Assembly: GCA_025200525.1 (NCBI GenBank)
Contig: CM045763.1
Location: forward strand, 84,534,131-84,598,130
Direction: 5' to 3'
Source of the DNA: Camellia lanceoleosa
Taxonomy: Eukaryota > Streptophyta > Magnoliopsida > Ericales > Theaceae
Length of the DNA: 64,000 nt
Below are positions 52,901 to 63,818 of this stretch, piece by piece. Position 1 is the first letter of the stretch. Each line of letters opens with the position of its first letter. The notes under the pieces are model-generated. The model did no database searches. It was not told the origin of the DNA and worked only from the letters and a program-made list of their open reading frames with translations. The position numbers and the translations under genes are program-made.

Positions 52901-55900
52901 TGCAACCCACAACAAGAGTTTCAATAAGTTGCCACTTGATTCACCTTAGCGAAATAAAACCGATTTGAGATAGGTATTTCGACCTGCATCAACTAGGCCT
53001 CGACCGAGCTAAGTCCTCGGGGCTAAGCCATCCTTTTGAGTTTCTAAACCGAACTCGTAAAGATGCCCTCGAGGCCTAACCGTGGTAAGAAAACCATAGG
53101 TGAAACCGAGATAACCACAAACCTTTCACAAGCCGATGTAGATAGCTTAGCACCTCAGAGAGCCAAGTAAAACCAACCTTTTCTTGCTTTATTTTTGTAG
53201 CACGGTCTTTGATCTGTGCTTGACACTTGCTTTTTCCACTTTGCAGACTTAGGCTGTCGGGCACTCCTCCGTGCGTCCATGGGACTCTCGAGCACGCTTT
53301 TTCAACCGAGATAAATTATTTCATAACTTATAGAATAAATGGGAAATATGGACATTTGGTAGAAACCCCGGTGCGGCCTAGCCGACTTGAGAAACAAGAC
53401 AACATTCGGTGATGTAAATCTAGAACTAGCCGAACCAGGAGTCGACCCATGGGGCGAAGAAGGATTTGTCCCATTCACACTCCAATCTATAGTAGAAACC
53501 GGACTCGATTCGATCCGACCACTAATTTGTGAATTCCTCAGACAAACCGGACTCGCCCACTCAGTTATCCACCAATACATATCGAATAATAATGGGCATA
53601 GATGCTCTGAACCAACAAACCGGTCTGAACCTAGGTCTGGCCGAGATACTACATCAGTATTCAATAGGATCCAAAAACCAAGGCTGGTGTTACTATTTGA
53701 GAGTCTTGAGGTAGAAAGATAATAAAGCATACACCGGATAAAGATGTCAATGATGACGACTTCTTACGGGTATCTGAAACTTTGAGGACTTCAAGCCCGA
53801 ATCGCAGTCAAGAATAAACGGGAGAAAGGGAGCCGGTATACGTGCCGGTTTTCATTTCGCCTTTCCCTTGAACTTTACTTTCTCTCAGAACCGGACTAAC
53901 ACTTGTCTTCTTTTGCAGATAAAGCTCATCTCCTATCCAACTACAACTATCCCAACACCACCGTACTCGCGCCGCACCGGGTGAAAGAAAGGAGTTGGGC
54001 AAAACTTCTTGACTTGAGCCGACCTCTGAGATACTCCGATTGACGAAAAGCAAGAGTAATTTTCTCCTTGAAGACCCACGAGCGGATCCAACCTTGCGAA
54101 ATCGTCCTTGTGCGACTAACCCCGAGAACAAGAGATGGCGAAGAAAAAAGAATGAGGGCCATGCTCAGAAACAAGCCCAACCGAGGTACCACGCGGCCAT
54201 TCAACCCAGCCGTGGTGGCTCTTCCATCGCATAACGACCTTACGCCTCATGAAAACAAGCGTGCGGTGAACAAACCGGACCACAACTTGTTGACGAGGAG
54301 ATCATACTTCCACCAAACCCACCAAAGTCACTGGCAAGACCCCGGTAGGAGTCATCAAGCTTGTCCGAAACTCCCCGATGGACTCCTCCCTAATCTTCAA
54401 CAACCGGCTATCAACGAGGGCGACTCGTTGTCTCGGACAAGGATCACCTTCGCCTTCAATTTGGCGAGAGTGTGTGCCTTCAAAAGACATGGAGCACCAT
54501 GCCAAGAAGCTCAACACCAAGTAAAGTCACTCCGGTGCCTTCAAGTCCATGATCGTGGTAAGCAATCGTCCTTTCGTCTCTAAAATTTGTCTAACTTCCA
54601 TTTCGATTCGACAACTAAAAATTTACCATACTTTGTGCAGGCTCTTCAAAAAACCACTCTTGCACACCGGCAGGTGATGGAGCTTCGCAAGACCGCCAGG
54701 CAGGCTATGAAAGATGCCGTGGCCAAAGCGACCGAACTAACACAAGCCCAGAAGAAGGCGGCCGAACTGGAGGCCGAGGTAACACGTCTAACCGGACTGG
54801 TTACCTCGGCTGAAAGTGATAAACAAAAGGCTGTAACCGAGGTGAAGGATTACTACCTATGGGAGATGGCCCAGCTCCAGACCAAAAAAGATGCCGAAGT
54901 AAGCAAGCTGAAGGCCGAAGTAAAAAAGGCAAAGAAGCAAGGCTTCAAGGAAGCTGAAGACGCATCTGATCTTCAATCTTGGCAGACCAAGGACCTTTTC
55001 TTCAAGTGTGGTTGGGGAGTCGGTGGAGAAGCTTCGGTTGTACTCGACACCGACGCCATAACGCTCCACCGTACTCTATTCCGACCTCGCTTAAACAATA
55101 TCAGACGATCTTCAAAAACCTTCCTAGAAGGGCGGTGATGAAGAAGAGGATGAAGATGATGAAGATGATGAGGGAGCCATCTCGACTCGGTCAACCCGCC
55201 AAAGCAATGAAGAAGCTCGGTTGGAGCCAGCGGTGGATTTATCTGACGAGATACCGGTGACACCACGGTCCAAACGGGCTCCTCCTCAAACCGGTCTCGA
55301 GCGGTTCTTTGAAGCGGAGCTTGGCCGAACTAGATGCACTCCTAGGATGACTGTTTCTTGTATTTTTCCTTCTTTCTTGTATTTCGGTTACGTATGCATG
55401 CTCAGGGCTATGGCCCCACTTGTACTTCCTTTTGTCTTCAATGAAAATTTTTGAACTTTCACTCGGTTGTGTACTTGCACCTTGTATGTTTACTTTTCCA
55501 TAAACTCGATTACTGGCTGTGATCTCGGTTAACTACATAACTTACTAGCCAACCACTCTTCAAAGGTGTAACTTACTTGGTGAAGAGTACAAAGAGTTGG
55601 TTTAATCCATAACCATTCTTCAAAGGTGTAACTTACTTGGTGAAGAGTACAAAGTGTTGGTTTAATCCGATAACCACTCTTCACCGATATAACTTACTTG
55701 GTGAAGAGTACAAAGTGTTGGTGTAATCCATTAACCACTCTTTCACCGATATAACTTACTTGGTGAAGGGTACAAAGAGTTGGTTTAATCGATAACCACT
55801 CTTCGGTAGATATAACTTACTTGGTGAAGAGTACAAAGTGTTGGTTTAATCGATAACCACTCTTCACCGATATAACTTACTTAATTTGAAGGGTACAAAG

Positions 55901-58900
55901 TTGGTTTAATCGACCAACCACTCTTCAAAGATATAACTTACTTGGTGAAGAGTACAAAGTGTTGGTTTAATCCACCAACCACTCTTCACCGATATAACTT
56001 ACTTGGTGAAGGGTACAAAGAGTTGGTTTAATCGACCAACCACTCTTCACCGATATAACTTACTTGGTGAAGAGTACAAAGAGTTGGTTGAATCCAGCCA
56101 ACCGCTCTTCGGCCATAAACTTACTTCGGCTGAAGAGTACAAAGAGTTGGTTTAATCCAGCCAACTATTCTTCAGCCATGCCCATACTTTGGCTTGAAGA
56201 GTACAGAGTGTTGGTTTAATCCGGCCAACCTCTATGTAGCCATTCCCATGCTTTGGCTAAGTGTTGATTTAGCCATTCCCATACTTTGGCTAAGTATTGA
56301 TTTAGCCATTCCCATACTTTGGCTAAGTGTTGGTTTAATCCAGCCAACCTCTAAGTTGGTTTTTCCGGCCAACTTAGAATAAAAGTTCTGGTTATTCCGA
56401 CCGAACGGCCTGCAGCCTGGATCCTTATCCTGGGCTTAGGAAAGGTTGATAGTTGGGTGTTCCGGCCAACTATGTTTACAATGCTATTAACTTACTAAGG
56501 CTACTTTCCACGAAAAAACAAATATACTGAAAAGAAGCGACTTGTTTTTATTGAGAAGGTAAAAAATTACACATACTTGAAAAGAAAAAAGCTAAAAATA
56601 AAATAACTTGAGATTGGCAGTGTTCCATGGCCTAGGAATTGCTTTGCCGTCCCCATCTTCCAAGTGGTATGCCCCTTTGCCTGCTAATCCGACCACTTTG
56701 TAAGGACCTTCCCAGTTTGGCCCTAACTTGCCATCTCCTGGGACCAATGTGTTTCCCATCACTTTGCGAAGTACCCAATCGCCGAGTTTGAACTGTCTTG
56801 GGTGTACTGTTTTGTTGTATTTTCTTGACAACTCTTGCTGATAGGAGGCGATGTGTACTAGCGCCTTTTCTCTTCTTTCTTCTGCCAAGTCGAGTTCCAA
56901 AGCAATTGCTTCCCCATTTAGGTCTGGATCAAAGTTTTCGCTCCGAATTGTAGGAAGACCGACTTCTAAGGGGATGACTGCTTCCATGCCATATGCTAAG
57001 GAGAATGGTGTTTCTCCTGTTGATCGTCGAGGTGTGGTGCGGTAAGCCCATAAAACATGTGGGAGCTCTTGACCCCTTGCCTTTGGCTTTCTCCAACCTT
57101 TTCTTCAGTCCATCCAAGACTACCTTGTTCGAAGCTTCTGCTTGTTCATTTGCTTGGGGATATGCCGGTGTGGAGTTGTAGAACTCTATCTTATATTCTT
57201 CACAAAAGCTTCTGAAAATTCTGCCATCAAACTGGGTGCGTTATGCGAAATCGGTGCTTTTGGTATGCCAAAGCAGTAATGATGTTACGCCAAACAAACT
57301 TCTTCACATCTTTTTCCTTGATTGATGCTAAGGCTTCGCTTCCACCCACTTTGTGAAGTAGTCTGCTTGCAAGAAAGAACTTCTGTTACTGGCATTGTTG
57401 GGAGGCGGTCCTACTATGTCCAAGCCCCACATTGCGAAGGCCATGGACTAGTGAGAGGTAGGAGTTCTCTTGCGGGTTGGTGAATTTGATCATAAACTTC
57501 GACACTTTTCGCACTTTTTGACATACTTTTCTGAATCCGCTTGCATGTAGGGCCACCAATATCCTTGTGAAATAGCTCGGTATGCCAATGACCTTCCTCC
57601 TTGCTGGCTGCCACAAACCCCTTCGTGTATTTCAAACAAGAATGCTTCTACCTTGCTGGGGTGGACACATTTTAAATAAGGTCTGAGCGACTTCTTGTAT
57701 AATGCCAAGGATGGAGAGCCAAAATCGTTGCGACTTGGCTCGATTCTGTTGGCTTCTTTCTTATCTTACGGTAGAGTCCGTCTTTCAGAACGATATGATG
57801 GGATCCATCCAAGAATGACCTAACTCCGCACAACATACCTCTTGACCGGGTCTTCAATACTTGGTGCAGGCGGATAGTCGATCAATAGTGGATGAGGGAT
57901 GGAGGTATCGCCATTGAGTGAAGCACTGAGTTAAATCTGCTCTCTGTTCTCCTCCTCCTTAATCTGTTCAATTCTGACGACTTCAAACTTCTTGATCTCT
58001 GTCCTGACTAAGTCTTGGTACTTAGCCATTCTATCATCCTTTGCTTCATAATCGCCAGAAAATTGCTTCACCACCAACTGCGAGTCGCTGTGAACCACTA
58101 ATTCTGTGCCCTTCATGTATCTTTCGACTTGAGCCACAAGCGCCAGACTCGCCGTTGTTCGGGAAGCCAAGGTTGATCGCTGCTCCACTACCAAGCCGTG
58201 CGGAGAGATGAGGACTATGCCAAGTCTGCTCCATGTCGATTGGAAGCGCCATCCACAAAGAGTTTCCACATCTCCCCAACGAACAACTTCCAACGGTGGA
58301 GGGGTGGTCGATGCCTTGGGGTCTTCAGTTGCTAATGTCTTCTTGAGTCCATAATGTGATCGCCTTGTCTTCTTTGGGCCCAAGTCATTAGTTGCTAGTG
58401 AATTTTGACTTGGTGTGGTAAGGTTGGCCTCTTCTTCGCCTTCTTTATCTGATGCCTTTGGTATTGTTGAGTAACTGTACTAGGGGGTGCGCTATTCCGG
58501 CGTCAAACTCCATCCCTAGGTTGGTTGTATCAGTCAGGTTAATTGGGCAAACTTGGTGGCTTCCAGGAGTGAACTCTGCGACGAAGTCTGCCAAAGATTG
58601 GGCTTTTACTGCGGTTCTGGGTTGGGACTTCACGTCATATTGTCCCAACTCCTTCGCCTCTTCAAAACTTCGCCCGAGAAAAAGTTGGCCCTCTCAAGCG
58701 AGCTTTCGGTGGAAAAAGGCATGAGGGCGACAATGGTGTGGGCGTGAAAGTAGTGCGCCAATTTCTGGATGCCATCATTAAGGCTGCTAACTTCTCCGAG
58801 AGGCAAGTATCTTGCTTGGCTCCTAGCAATGTCTTCTTGACATAGAAGATAGGTAGGTGTTGGATTCCTTTCGCCGAACCAACACCGCACTTCTTGCGTC

Positions 58901-61900
58901 TTTGGGAGCGCCAAATAGAGGAGGAGTTCTTCCCGGTATGGGGTAACAAGTAATGGTGGAAGACATGTACTCCTTGGACTTTCGAGCTTTGTCGCATTCT
59001 TCGTCCCACTCAAACTTAGCTTTTAATGATTTGGAAGAATGGGCCTTGTCATCGAAGACCCGATGAATCGGTTAAGTCTTTGCCGCCATGCGGTGAGATC
59101 TTTGTACTTCTTTCACCGAGTTAGGTCTCTCTAACTCTGAATTGCTTTGATCGAGAAGGATCGCCTCTATACCTCGATTGGTTACCAAGAAGCCTAGAAT
59201 TTGCACGATCCTACTCAAAGCACACTTGACGCGTTGAGGCGTAACTTATGCTTTTCGGGATCTCAAACATCTCACTTAGGTCCTTGAGATGGTCACTCTC
59301 ACTCTTGCTCTTGACCACCATATCATCGATGTAAGCCTCCATTGTTTTGCCTAACAATGGTTCAAACATCTTGGTGACCATTCTCCGGAATGTCGCCCTG
59401 CGTTCTTCGGGCCAAAGGGCATGACCCTATATGATATAGTCCTCTTGGAGTGGTGAAGGATGTGACCTCTGATGCAGCTCATGCATTGCGATCTGGTGGT
59501 AGCCTCTCATGCAGCGTCGAGGAAGCTAAACTCTTTGTGACCAGCTGTTAGGTCCACCAACTGATCTATCCTTGGTAAGGGGAAGCTATCCTTGGGGCAT
59601 GCTTTGTTGACAGTTTTATAATCGACGCAGACGCGCCACTTCCCATTCTTCTTTGGTACTACTACTGTGTTAGAGATCCATCTGGGGTAGTGCACCTCTC
59701 TAATCGCCCCAGCTTCTAACAAGTTACCCACCTCTTCTGCCACTATTTCGGCGTGGTGGAGTGCCGATCTGCGCGTGCGTTGGATGACCGGTCTAGCAGA
59801 AGGGTGGACATTGAGTTGATGGCAAATAAAGTTGGGATCAATGCCTGGCATGTCGTATGGGGTCCAGGCGAACACTTCGATGTTGGAGGTCAGAAATTCC
59901 AAGACTTCCAATCTCTCGATCTTTGGACAACGACGATCCAAGTAGGAAGAACTTTTCGGGTTCTTCTCATCTATTTTGACTTCTACCAAGTCCTCCTTTG
60001 CTTTTTGATCGGCTTTGCCAACATCCGAATAGTTCGTTACTCTCGGTTCTTCAACCGAATGAACATATCCTTTGGCGGTAGCGGCTACCATTCGTTCTAA
60101 GACCTAATCGCTGGACATAACTGTCGTCCCCATAAACTTCTTCTATTACTCCGGTGTCGTTGGGGAACCTCATCACTTGGTGGTAGGAGGATGCCACCGA
60201 GCGCATGGCATGCAGCCATGTTCTACCTAAGATGATGTTGTAGGTGGATGGGACCTTCAGCACCCAGAACTCCACTTGTTTTGTCGCACTCCCTGCTCTG
60301 ACTGGGAGGATGATTTTGCCGACTGGCCACTCTGGCATGGAGTTGAACCCAATGAGGGGAGATACTGCCGGGGCCAAGTCTTTATCCTGCAGCTTGAGTT
60401 GCTTGAAAGTTTCATAATACATAATTTCACACGAACTACCTTGGTCGTCGAGAATCCGCAGACGTCAAAATCCTTGACTCGGAGAGTGACGACCAAGGCA
60501 TCATTAATGGGCAATATATTCTGTCCAAGTCTTTGTCGAAAAGGACATAACATTTGTAGGTTCTGTCCTCCCTTTTTGACGATCGGTTGGGCACTTAGCA
60601 CCTCTTTCAAGTGCTCGCTTTTGATGGAACCTCTGAGCTCGCATACTCGCTCTGGTTCAAAGACTCCATGGATTACGTTGATGGTGCCTTGTATGGGCGT
60701 CGTCGGCATTCCGTTGGGGAGGTTGTGGTTACGGGGAGCTGGCCGCGCCTCCTTCTATGTATTTATCTAGGTGGCTGCCGCCACCAATTCTTCCAGATGT
60801 TGCCTCATTGCGTGCGATTTTGATTCGGTGCCCTTTTCCTTGTGGAAGGTGCATCCGGATCTCATCATCGTAATCCTTCGGGCCTCGCCTACCTTGGCAG
60901 GCCACTTGGCGGAAGGCTCGTCTCGAATCTCACTGAGTATACGGTAGATCGGCTTCTTGAACACCGTGGTTATGGCAGTTCGGACTCTCAACCATCTCTT
61001 GTCCTGGTCTTCATCATTGTCGCGTCTGCCCTGTCTGTTTTGGTTTCGGCGACCTACCGTATTGACCTTTGCTGAGGTCTTCTTCTCTGGTGTAGCAGTC
61101 GCACCAGTTTTTGCCTTGGCACGAGCGCCATCCTCTTCTACCCTGATGTGCTGATGCACTCTCTCCATCAGGGCCTCCATTGTAAGTGGCGGAGTCATGG
61201 TGATAGAGTCCCTCAGTCTGTTCCCGACTGGGAGGCCTCTCTTGTACTGCGCGATGGCCAGATTGGTTGGGCAATCCCCAATCTGGTTGAAGGTCTCCCA
61301 ATATCGACTGTTATAGGACCTTAATGTCTCCTTCTCACCCATGTCTATGGAGAGTAACTGATCGATCTCCACTGGGGTCTTTGTGTTTGTTCTGAACCGT
61401 GTTACAAACGCTTCTGCCAATTGCGCCCAGGAGGCTATGCTGCCCTCTGGAAGCTTCTCAAACCAAGTTAGGCCTAGGTCGCCGAGGCTTGAAGGGAATA
61501 GGATGCACATCAGCGCCTCATTCCGTCGGTATACGGCCATAACCTGGCGAAAGTGGCTTAAGTGGGTGTAAGGGTCCGTCTTTCCTTCATACGTCGTGAA
61601 TTTGGGTTGTAGGAAGCTTTGGCGCGTTCTCAATCTCTGGGGCGAATGGTGAGGTCTGCGACCTCGCCAATGCCTTATCCATTGGTTCGTATGCCAAGTG
61701 CGGCCTTGGCATTCCAACCTCGACGCTTCCATGCGTCCCGAGGAGCCAATCGCCGCAAGGCAGGAACCTGGGGGATCGCGCGTCTGGCGTCCTCCTTCCA
61801 TCGCGCTTTTCTTCCAACATGGACCTTAGGTCGGACGACCTAGGTAATTCCGTCTGTCTGGATCTCGTATGATGCGTATGTGAGGGCCAATAAGTACTTC

Positions 61901-63818
61901 CTCCGTGTATGACCTTCGAAGCCGTCTTCTCGGACACAGGTGACGAGTCCCGAAGATACGGATCGCGTGTCGCCTGTCCCCGAGGCTTCGTCCTCTGGTT
62001 GAGAGGGTGTAGAATTCCTACCACGACCCTCGGAGTGGCGAGGCGTCTTGTTGTTGCGCCCCACCTGCCGCCACTTCTTTTCCTTTCATCTGGCGCCAGA
62101 GACTCCATGTCCGCCGCCATCTTGCGGATCGATTCGTCTTGTTCTCGACGCGATCTTCCGTAATTTGAGGATCAACTGCGCCTTTGTCTTTCGGGCTTTG
62201 CGGCGAGAAGGATGAGGCTGCTATTCCTCCTTCGTCCTCGCATCCCTCCCGAATTTCGCTTTGTGGTTCCGTGCTCGCCATGGAGGGACCAAAGGAAGGC
62301 TCGCGCTTTGCACCCTTTTCGAGTCACCACAACAGCGGACTGAGGTAGTTCTTCATTGTTCGCCATTAATGTTTAAGAGAAAGCTTGATCAAGAGGTCGT
62401 TCTTGTCTGTTCTTCCCACAGACGGCGCCAATTGTACGGGAAAGAAATACACCTTCTCGTATAATCCTGTTGATCAAGTCTGCGTTCCTCAGTACGTCGT
62501 CGTTCCACCACCTGAAAGCACAAACGTGAGCTGGCCGTGAGGGTGTGCTTGAAACCTCTCGATGCCTAAGTCAAGAAGCAAGACAAGAAGGCAAAAGCTC
62601 TGTATTCAGAAGCAAAATTGTGTTACCTCTCCAAAGGTGATATTGGTGAGCTTATATAGGTTACAAGGGCACGATCTGGTAGGACTCTAACTTCTCCATG
62701 CGAAGAGTCCTCCCAGGACTCTTACTCCTCCTTGCGTAGAGTCCTTCTAGGATTACTCCTTCTGGAATCTTCCAACACCCCCCTCACTGCATAAGCCAAG
62801 TGAGATGGCTTTACTACGGCCGAACTCCATTACAACCAAGTAACCTATAGTCCGGACTAGCTTTTACTCCTCTTACCTCGGTTTCTCATGCACAACCGAG
62901 CTAACCATAAGAGAGCTTAACCGACTAGGGTGCGACCAACCGACTACCGAGTCCGAACCGTGTCGAATCACGACCGCCTAGCATGCAAGAACCGACATGT
63001 CTCTACGACCGGTCTACCAACTTCAACCGGACTATCTCGGCACTTGCCGCAACCGAAGTACTCGTTTGGCGACCGAACTACACATACTTCCCCTTTCTTA
63101 GTGGGTATCTCCCAATCTTGAACCTAGATCGGCCCAACACCTAGCTCGGCCCAATTTATGAATATAAATTACCCTCTCAGGTAGAATATATATCCTTGAA
63201 TTTCATTCTAATTTTTCACTTTATAATTGTAAATTTGTAATAGCTAAGTTATCAGACTTGATGCCCGGTTTTAATCTAATCCTATCATCACCCCATAGGT
63301 CAAAATTCGAGTGAAAGTTAAAACATGAGTAACCAAAGTAAAATTTAATTGAAAATTGAAAGGTGGATAGTGTAATTTTTTTGGTAATATTTTTCTCTGA
63401 TGCTGCCAAAACGTGCTCACGTGGCTCTTACGTGCACACTTTCTGTCCAAATTCTTAACAATGAGTAACAAGAGGGCCACATTAAAATACAGAGTAAAAT
63501 TTGATAACTTAATTGTTACAAGATGAATGCCAAAGTGAAATTTAAATAAAAATTAGAGCCTAGAAAATATAATTTACCCAGGAAAATAACATAACTGAGA
63601 ACATGACAACTGAAAGAAGAAGAAGAAGAAGAAGAAAAAAAAAGGTAGATGATGTTACACCTTCATCTTTGTGGCCATGAGATGCAAGAACTCCCCAAAT
63701 TCAATAGTTCCATTACCATTGACATCAACTTCACTGATCATGCTCTGCAATTCTTCTTCTGTTGGAATTTGATCAATTGATTTAATTGCTGTGGCCAATT
63801 CTTCAATGGTGATGCAAC
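43789..63818 (-). CDS. Calmodulin-like EF-hand protein (three 3' exons; first exon outside)
   Basis: Exons on the - strand: 63661-63818, 50794-50874 and 43789-43923, all with GT..AG borders and agreeing phases. Together they encode about 125 residues starting at GCITIEEL, just after where calmodulin genes have an intron in a Gly codon of EF-hand 1. EF loops 2, 3 and 4 are [24 protein letters not shown] and [12 protein letters not shown], each with Asp/Asn at 1, 3, 5 and Glu at 12, so all should bind calcium. The protein ends MMLAA then TGA. It is a small cytosolic/nuclear calcium sensor that binds target proteins. The closest family by memory is calmodulin/CML8/CML11. Introns of 12.8 and 6.9 kb are inflated by gypsy 2 and a LINE. 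No stops in the visible exons. Confidence 0.9.
44085..46830 (+). pseudogene. LINE ORF1-like region, split by a solo LTR
   Basis: Begins [14 protein letters not shown], then [19 protein letters not shown] and [19 protein letters not shown] with [15 protein letters not shown], the DUF4283-type ORF1 of plant LINEs. Open pieces at 44124-44375, 44511-44867 and 45137-45490, with stops between. Skipping 45487-46608 and one ATCTT restores [20 protein letters not shown]. No CCHC knuckle was recognised. Confidence 0.7.
45487..46608. mobile_element. Solo LTR, 1122 bp, in the LINE
   Basis: Starts TGTATGAGAGGG and ends CCCCTCTTACA. Flanked by a perfect 5-bp ATCTT (45482-45486, 46609-46613). TATTTATAAGC near 45809 suggests a + strand promoter. 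Internal short repeats include CTCCGAGGAGGTGA, GGTCAGGGGTAGT, GGATCCGAACCCTTTCGAG and GATAAAT.TGGGCCCAC. The open frame at 45573-45833 is inside it and is not a gene. Confidence 0.85.
46886..47540 (+). pseudogene. LINE endonuclease region (APE-like)
   Basis: [14 protein letters not shown] carries the Gln-Glu-Thr of the apurinic-type endonuclease. Then [22 protein letters not shown], and after a stop at about 47226, [27 protein letters not shown] and SRIDRSLV near 47342-47470. Stops and a deletion between blocks abolish activity. Confidence 0.8.
47593..49445 (+). pseudogene. LINE reverse transcriptase (broken)
   Basis: Blocks in order: [88 protein letters not shown], then a TAG at 48592-48594, [20 protein letters not shown] and the catalytic FADDTILF (about 48877-48900), [25 protein letters not shown] region. 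Active-site residues survive, but stops at 47851, 48592 and later break the frame. Confidence 0.9.
49840..50480 (+). pseudogene. LINE zinc-binding RVT C-terminal region
   Basis: [20 protein letters not shown] (about 50032-50090), then [20 protein letters not shown] with the zf-RVT Cys/His set, VVLWST, a stop, RNECVFKGS. Same family as LINE fragment B at 28.4-29.0 kb. Confidence 0.82.
50794..50874 (-). CDS. Calmodulin-like gene, EF-hand 3 exon
   Basis: Exactly 27 codons: [15 protein letters not shown] then [12 protein letters not shown]. Acceptor TTATAG at 50875-50880, donor GTTAAT at 50793-50788. Phase 0 on both sides. Confidence 0.9.
50875..51286. other. Calmodulin-like intron before gypsy 2, with a direct repeat
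   Basis: AT-rich intron sequence. The phrase ATTGGGTAGAATAGCT then ATCAAAAAAAATTGGGTAG occurs at about 51008-51046 and again at 51251-51286. Gypsy 2 is inserted at the end of the second copy. Confidence 0.75.
51287..52029 (-). repeat. gypsy 2 3' LTR
   Basis: TGTACGGGAAAGAAATACACC to ATTACCCTCTCA on the + strand; 743 bases. Pairs with 62434-63179. Confidence 0.94.
52030..52042 (-). promoter_or_regulatory. gypsy 2 polypurine tract
   Basis: On the - strand, ATTAAGGGGCAAT immediately precedes the 3' LTR. Confidence 0.75.
52060..52350. repeat. Short repeated CCAGCCGAGCTAA motif
   Basis: About ten loosely spaced copies of CC(A/C)(A/G)CCGA(G/A)CTAA with CTTAGC/TTTAGC spacers, 30-35 bases apart, between the 3' LTR and the antisense-ORF leader. 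It resembles a decayed tandem array. Confidence 0.7.
52427..52435 (+). promoter_or_regulatory. G-box/ABRE-type motif upstream of the gypsy 2 antisense ORF
   Basis: CACGTGGCA, about 230 bases before a GTAAGT donor at 52661 and followed by a CT-rich leader, as in gypsy 1. Confidence 0.5.
52440..55340 (+). pseudogene. gypsy 2 antisense ORF module (PF04195-like, coiled coil)
   Basis: Opposite to gag-pol. CT-rich leader and donor GTAAGT at 52661; a first coding block at 53387-53730 with [30 protein letters not shown] and, in a shifted frame, [18 protein letters not shown] and [12 protein letters not shown]. This resembles the N-terminal domain annotated as putative gypsy-type transposon (PF04195). 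After an acceptor-like TTTGTGCAG at about 54640 comes a coiled-coil segment (about 54650-54960) rich in Ala, Glu and Lys, e.g. [19 protein letters not shown]. An acidic tail follows with Glu/Asp runs (about 55135-55175). Several small shifts break the frame. Role unknown; antisense ORFs of this kind are known from Tat elements. Confidence 0.68.
55550..56340. repeat. gypsy 2 tandem array, 60-62 bp unit, about 11 copies
   Basis: Units contain AACCACTCTTCACCGATATA, ACTTACTTGGTGAAGAGTAC and AAAGTGTTGGTTTAATC, starting about every 61 bases from 55551. From about 56237 a shorter sub-array of AGCCATTCCCATACTTTGGC units, about 31-37 bases apart, follows. It lies between the antisense ORF and the end of integrase. 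Confidence 0.92.
56592..57860 (-). pseudogene. gypsy 2 integrase (broken)
   Basis: [35 protein letters not shown] and VKKCEKCRS form the HHCC finger (57708-57490). The core is damaged: [14 protein letters not shown] shows the first catalytic region in a shifted frame near 57430. The C-terminal 131 residues are open (56987-56592): [37 protein letters not shown] and [20 protein letters not shown], ending LKLFYF and stop. Confidence 0.87.
57931..58720 (-). pseudogene. gypsy 2 RNase H region
   Basis: [15 protein letters not shown] (about 58600) and [13 protein letters not shown], then [40 protein letters not shown] and MAKYQDLV match the RNase H next to integrase in Tat-lineage pol. The block 58383-57931 is open in its second half, with at least two shifts before it. 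Confidence 0.82.
59200..60091 (-). pseudogene. gypsy 2 reverse transcriptase
   Basis: The open frame 60091-59507 holds [77 protein letters not shown] and [17 protein letters not shown], the fingers/palm start of RT. A shift at about 59507 follows. The catalytic box [14 protein letters not shown] is intact at about 59335-59295 in another frame. RT chemistry residues survive but the frame does not. Confidence 0.88.
60051..60709 (-). pseudogene. gypsy 2 protease region
   Basis: [20 protein letters not shown] then, after a shift, DQGS-type residues near 60445, [40 protein letters not shown] and [20 protein letters not shown], standard landmarks of the Tat aspartic protease domain. Confidence 0.8.
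60767..62120 (-). CDS. gypsy 2 gag
   Basis: A 344-residue open frame (61801-60767) carries the capsid-type gag domain: [60 protein letters not shown] and [19 protein letters not shown], then a basic Arg/Lys-rich tail. The N-terminal part lies in an overlapping frame (62120-61587, starting [15 protein letters not shown]). A shift near 61600 joins them. This is the best-preserved gag in the window; it would form the cytoplasmic particle. Confidence 0.85.
62414..62431 (-). promoter_or_regulatory. gypsy 2 primer binding site
   Basis: On the - strand, TGGCGCCGTCTGTGGGAA begins two bases after the 5' LTR, the form usual for this lineage. Confidence 0.85.
62434..63179 (-). repeat. gypsy 2 5' LTR
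   Basis: TGTACGGGAAAGAAATACACC to ATTACCCTCTCA on the + strand; 746 bases, paired with 51287-52029. Confidence 0.94.
63180..63660 (-). other. Calmodulin-like intron between gypsy 2 and the EF-hand 2 exon
   Basis: AT-rich intron with a GAA repeat (about 63616-63635). No coding content. Confidence 0.65.
63661..63818 (-). CDS. Calmodulin-like gene, exon with end of EF-hand 1 and EF-hand 2
   Basis: Acceptor TGTATAG at 63819-63825, donor GTGTAA at 63660-63655. Encodes [30 protein letters not shown], then EF loop [12 protein letters not shown] and [10 protein letters not shown]. It enters in the middle of a Gly codon, the classical calmodulin intron site. Confidence 0.9.

Larger units (their letters stand above)
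51287..63179 (-). mobile_element. Ty3/gypsy retrotransposon 2 (Tat-like), 11.9 kb
   Basis: LTRs 62434-63179 (5') and 51287-52029 (3'), TG..CA ends, flanked by perfect GGTAG (51282-51286, 63180-63184). The - strand order is PBS, gag, protease, RT, RNase H, integrase, then a tandem array and an antisense ORF module before the 3' LTR. LTRs are close to identical outside C/G-rich clusters, so the insertion is probably young. It lies in the second visible intron of the calmodulin-like gene, in the same orientation as that gene. Related to gypsy 1 in layout, polypurine tract and protein motifs. Confidence 0.94.

Noticed and set aside
55550..56340. CRISPR-like array
   Set aside because: Units are contiguous 61-bp tandem repeats without unique spacers, in a plant retrotransposon.
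61840..62163. Alternative-strand open frames over gypsy 2 gag
   Set aside because: Shadow frames of the GC-rich gag coding strand; no domain.
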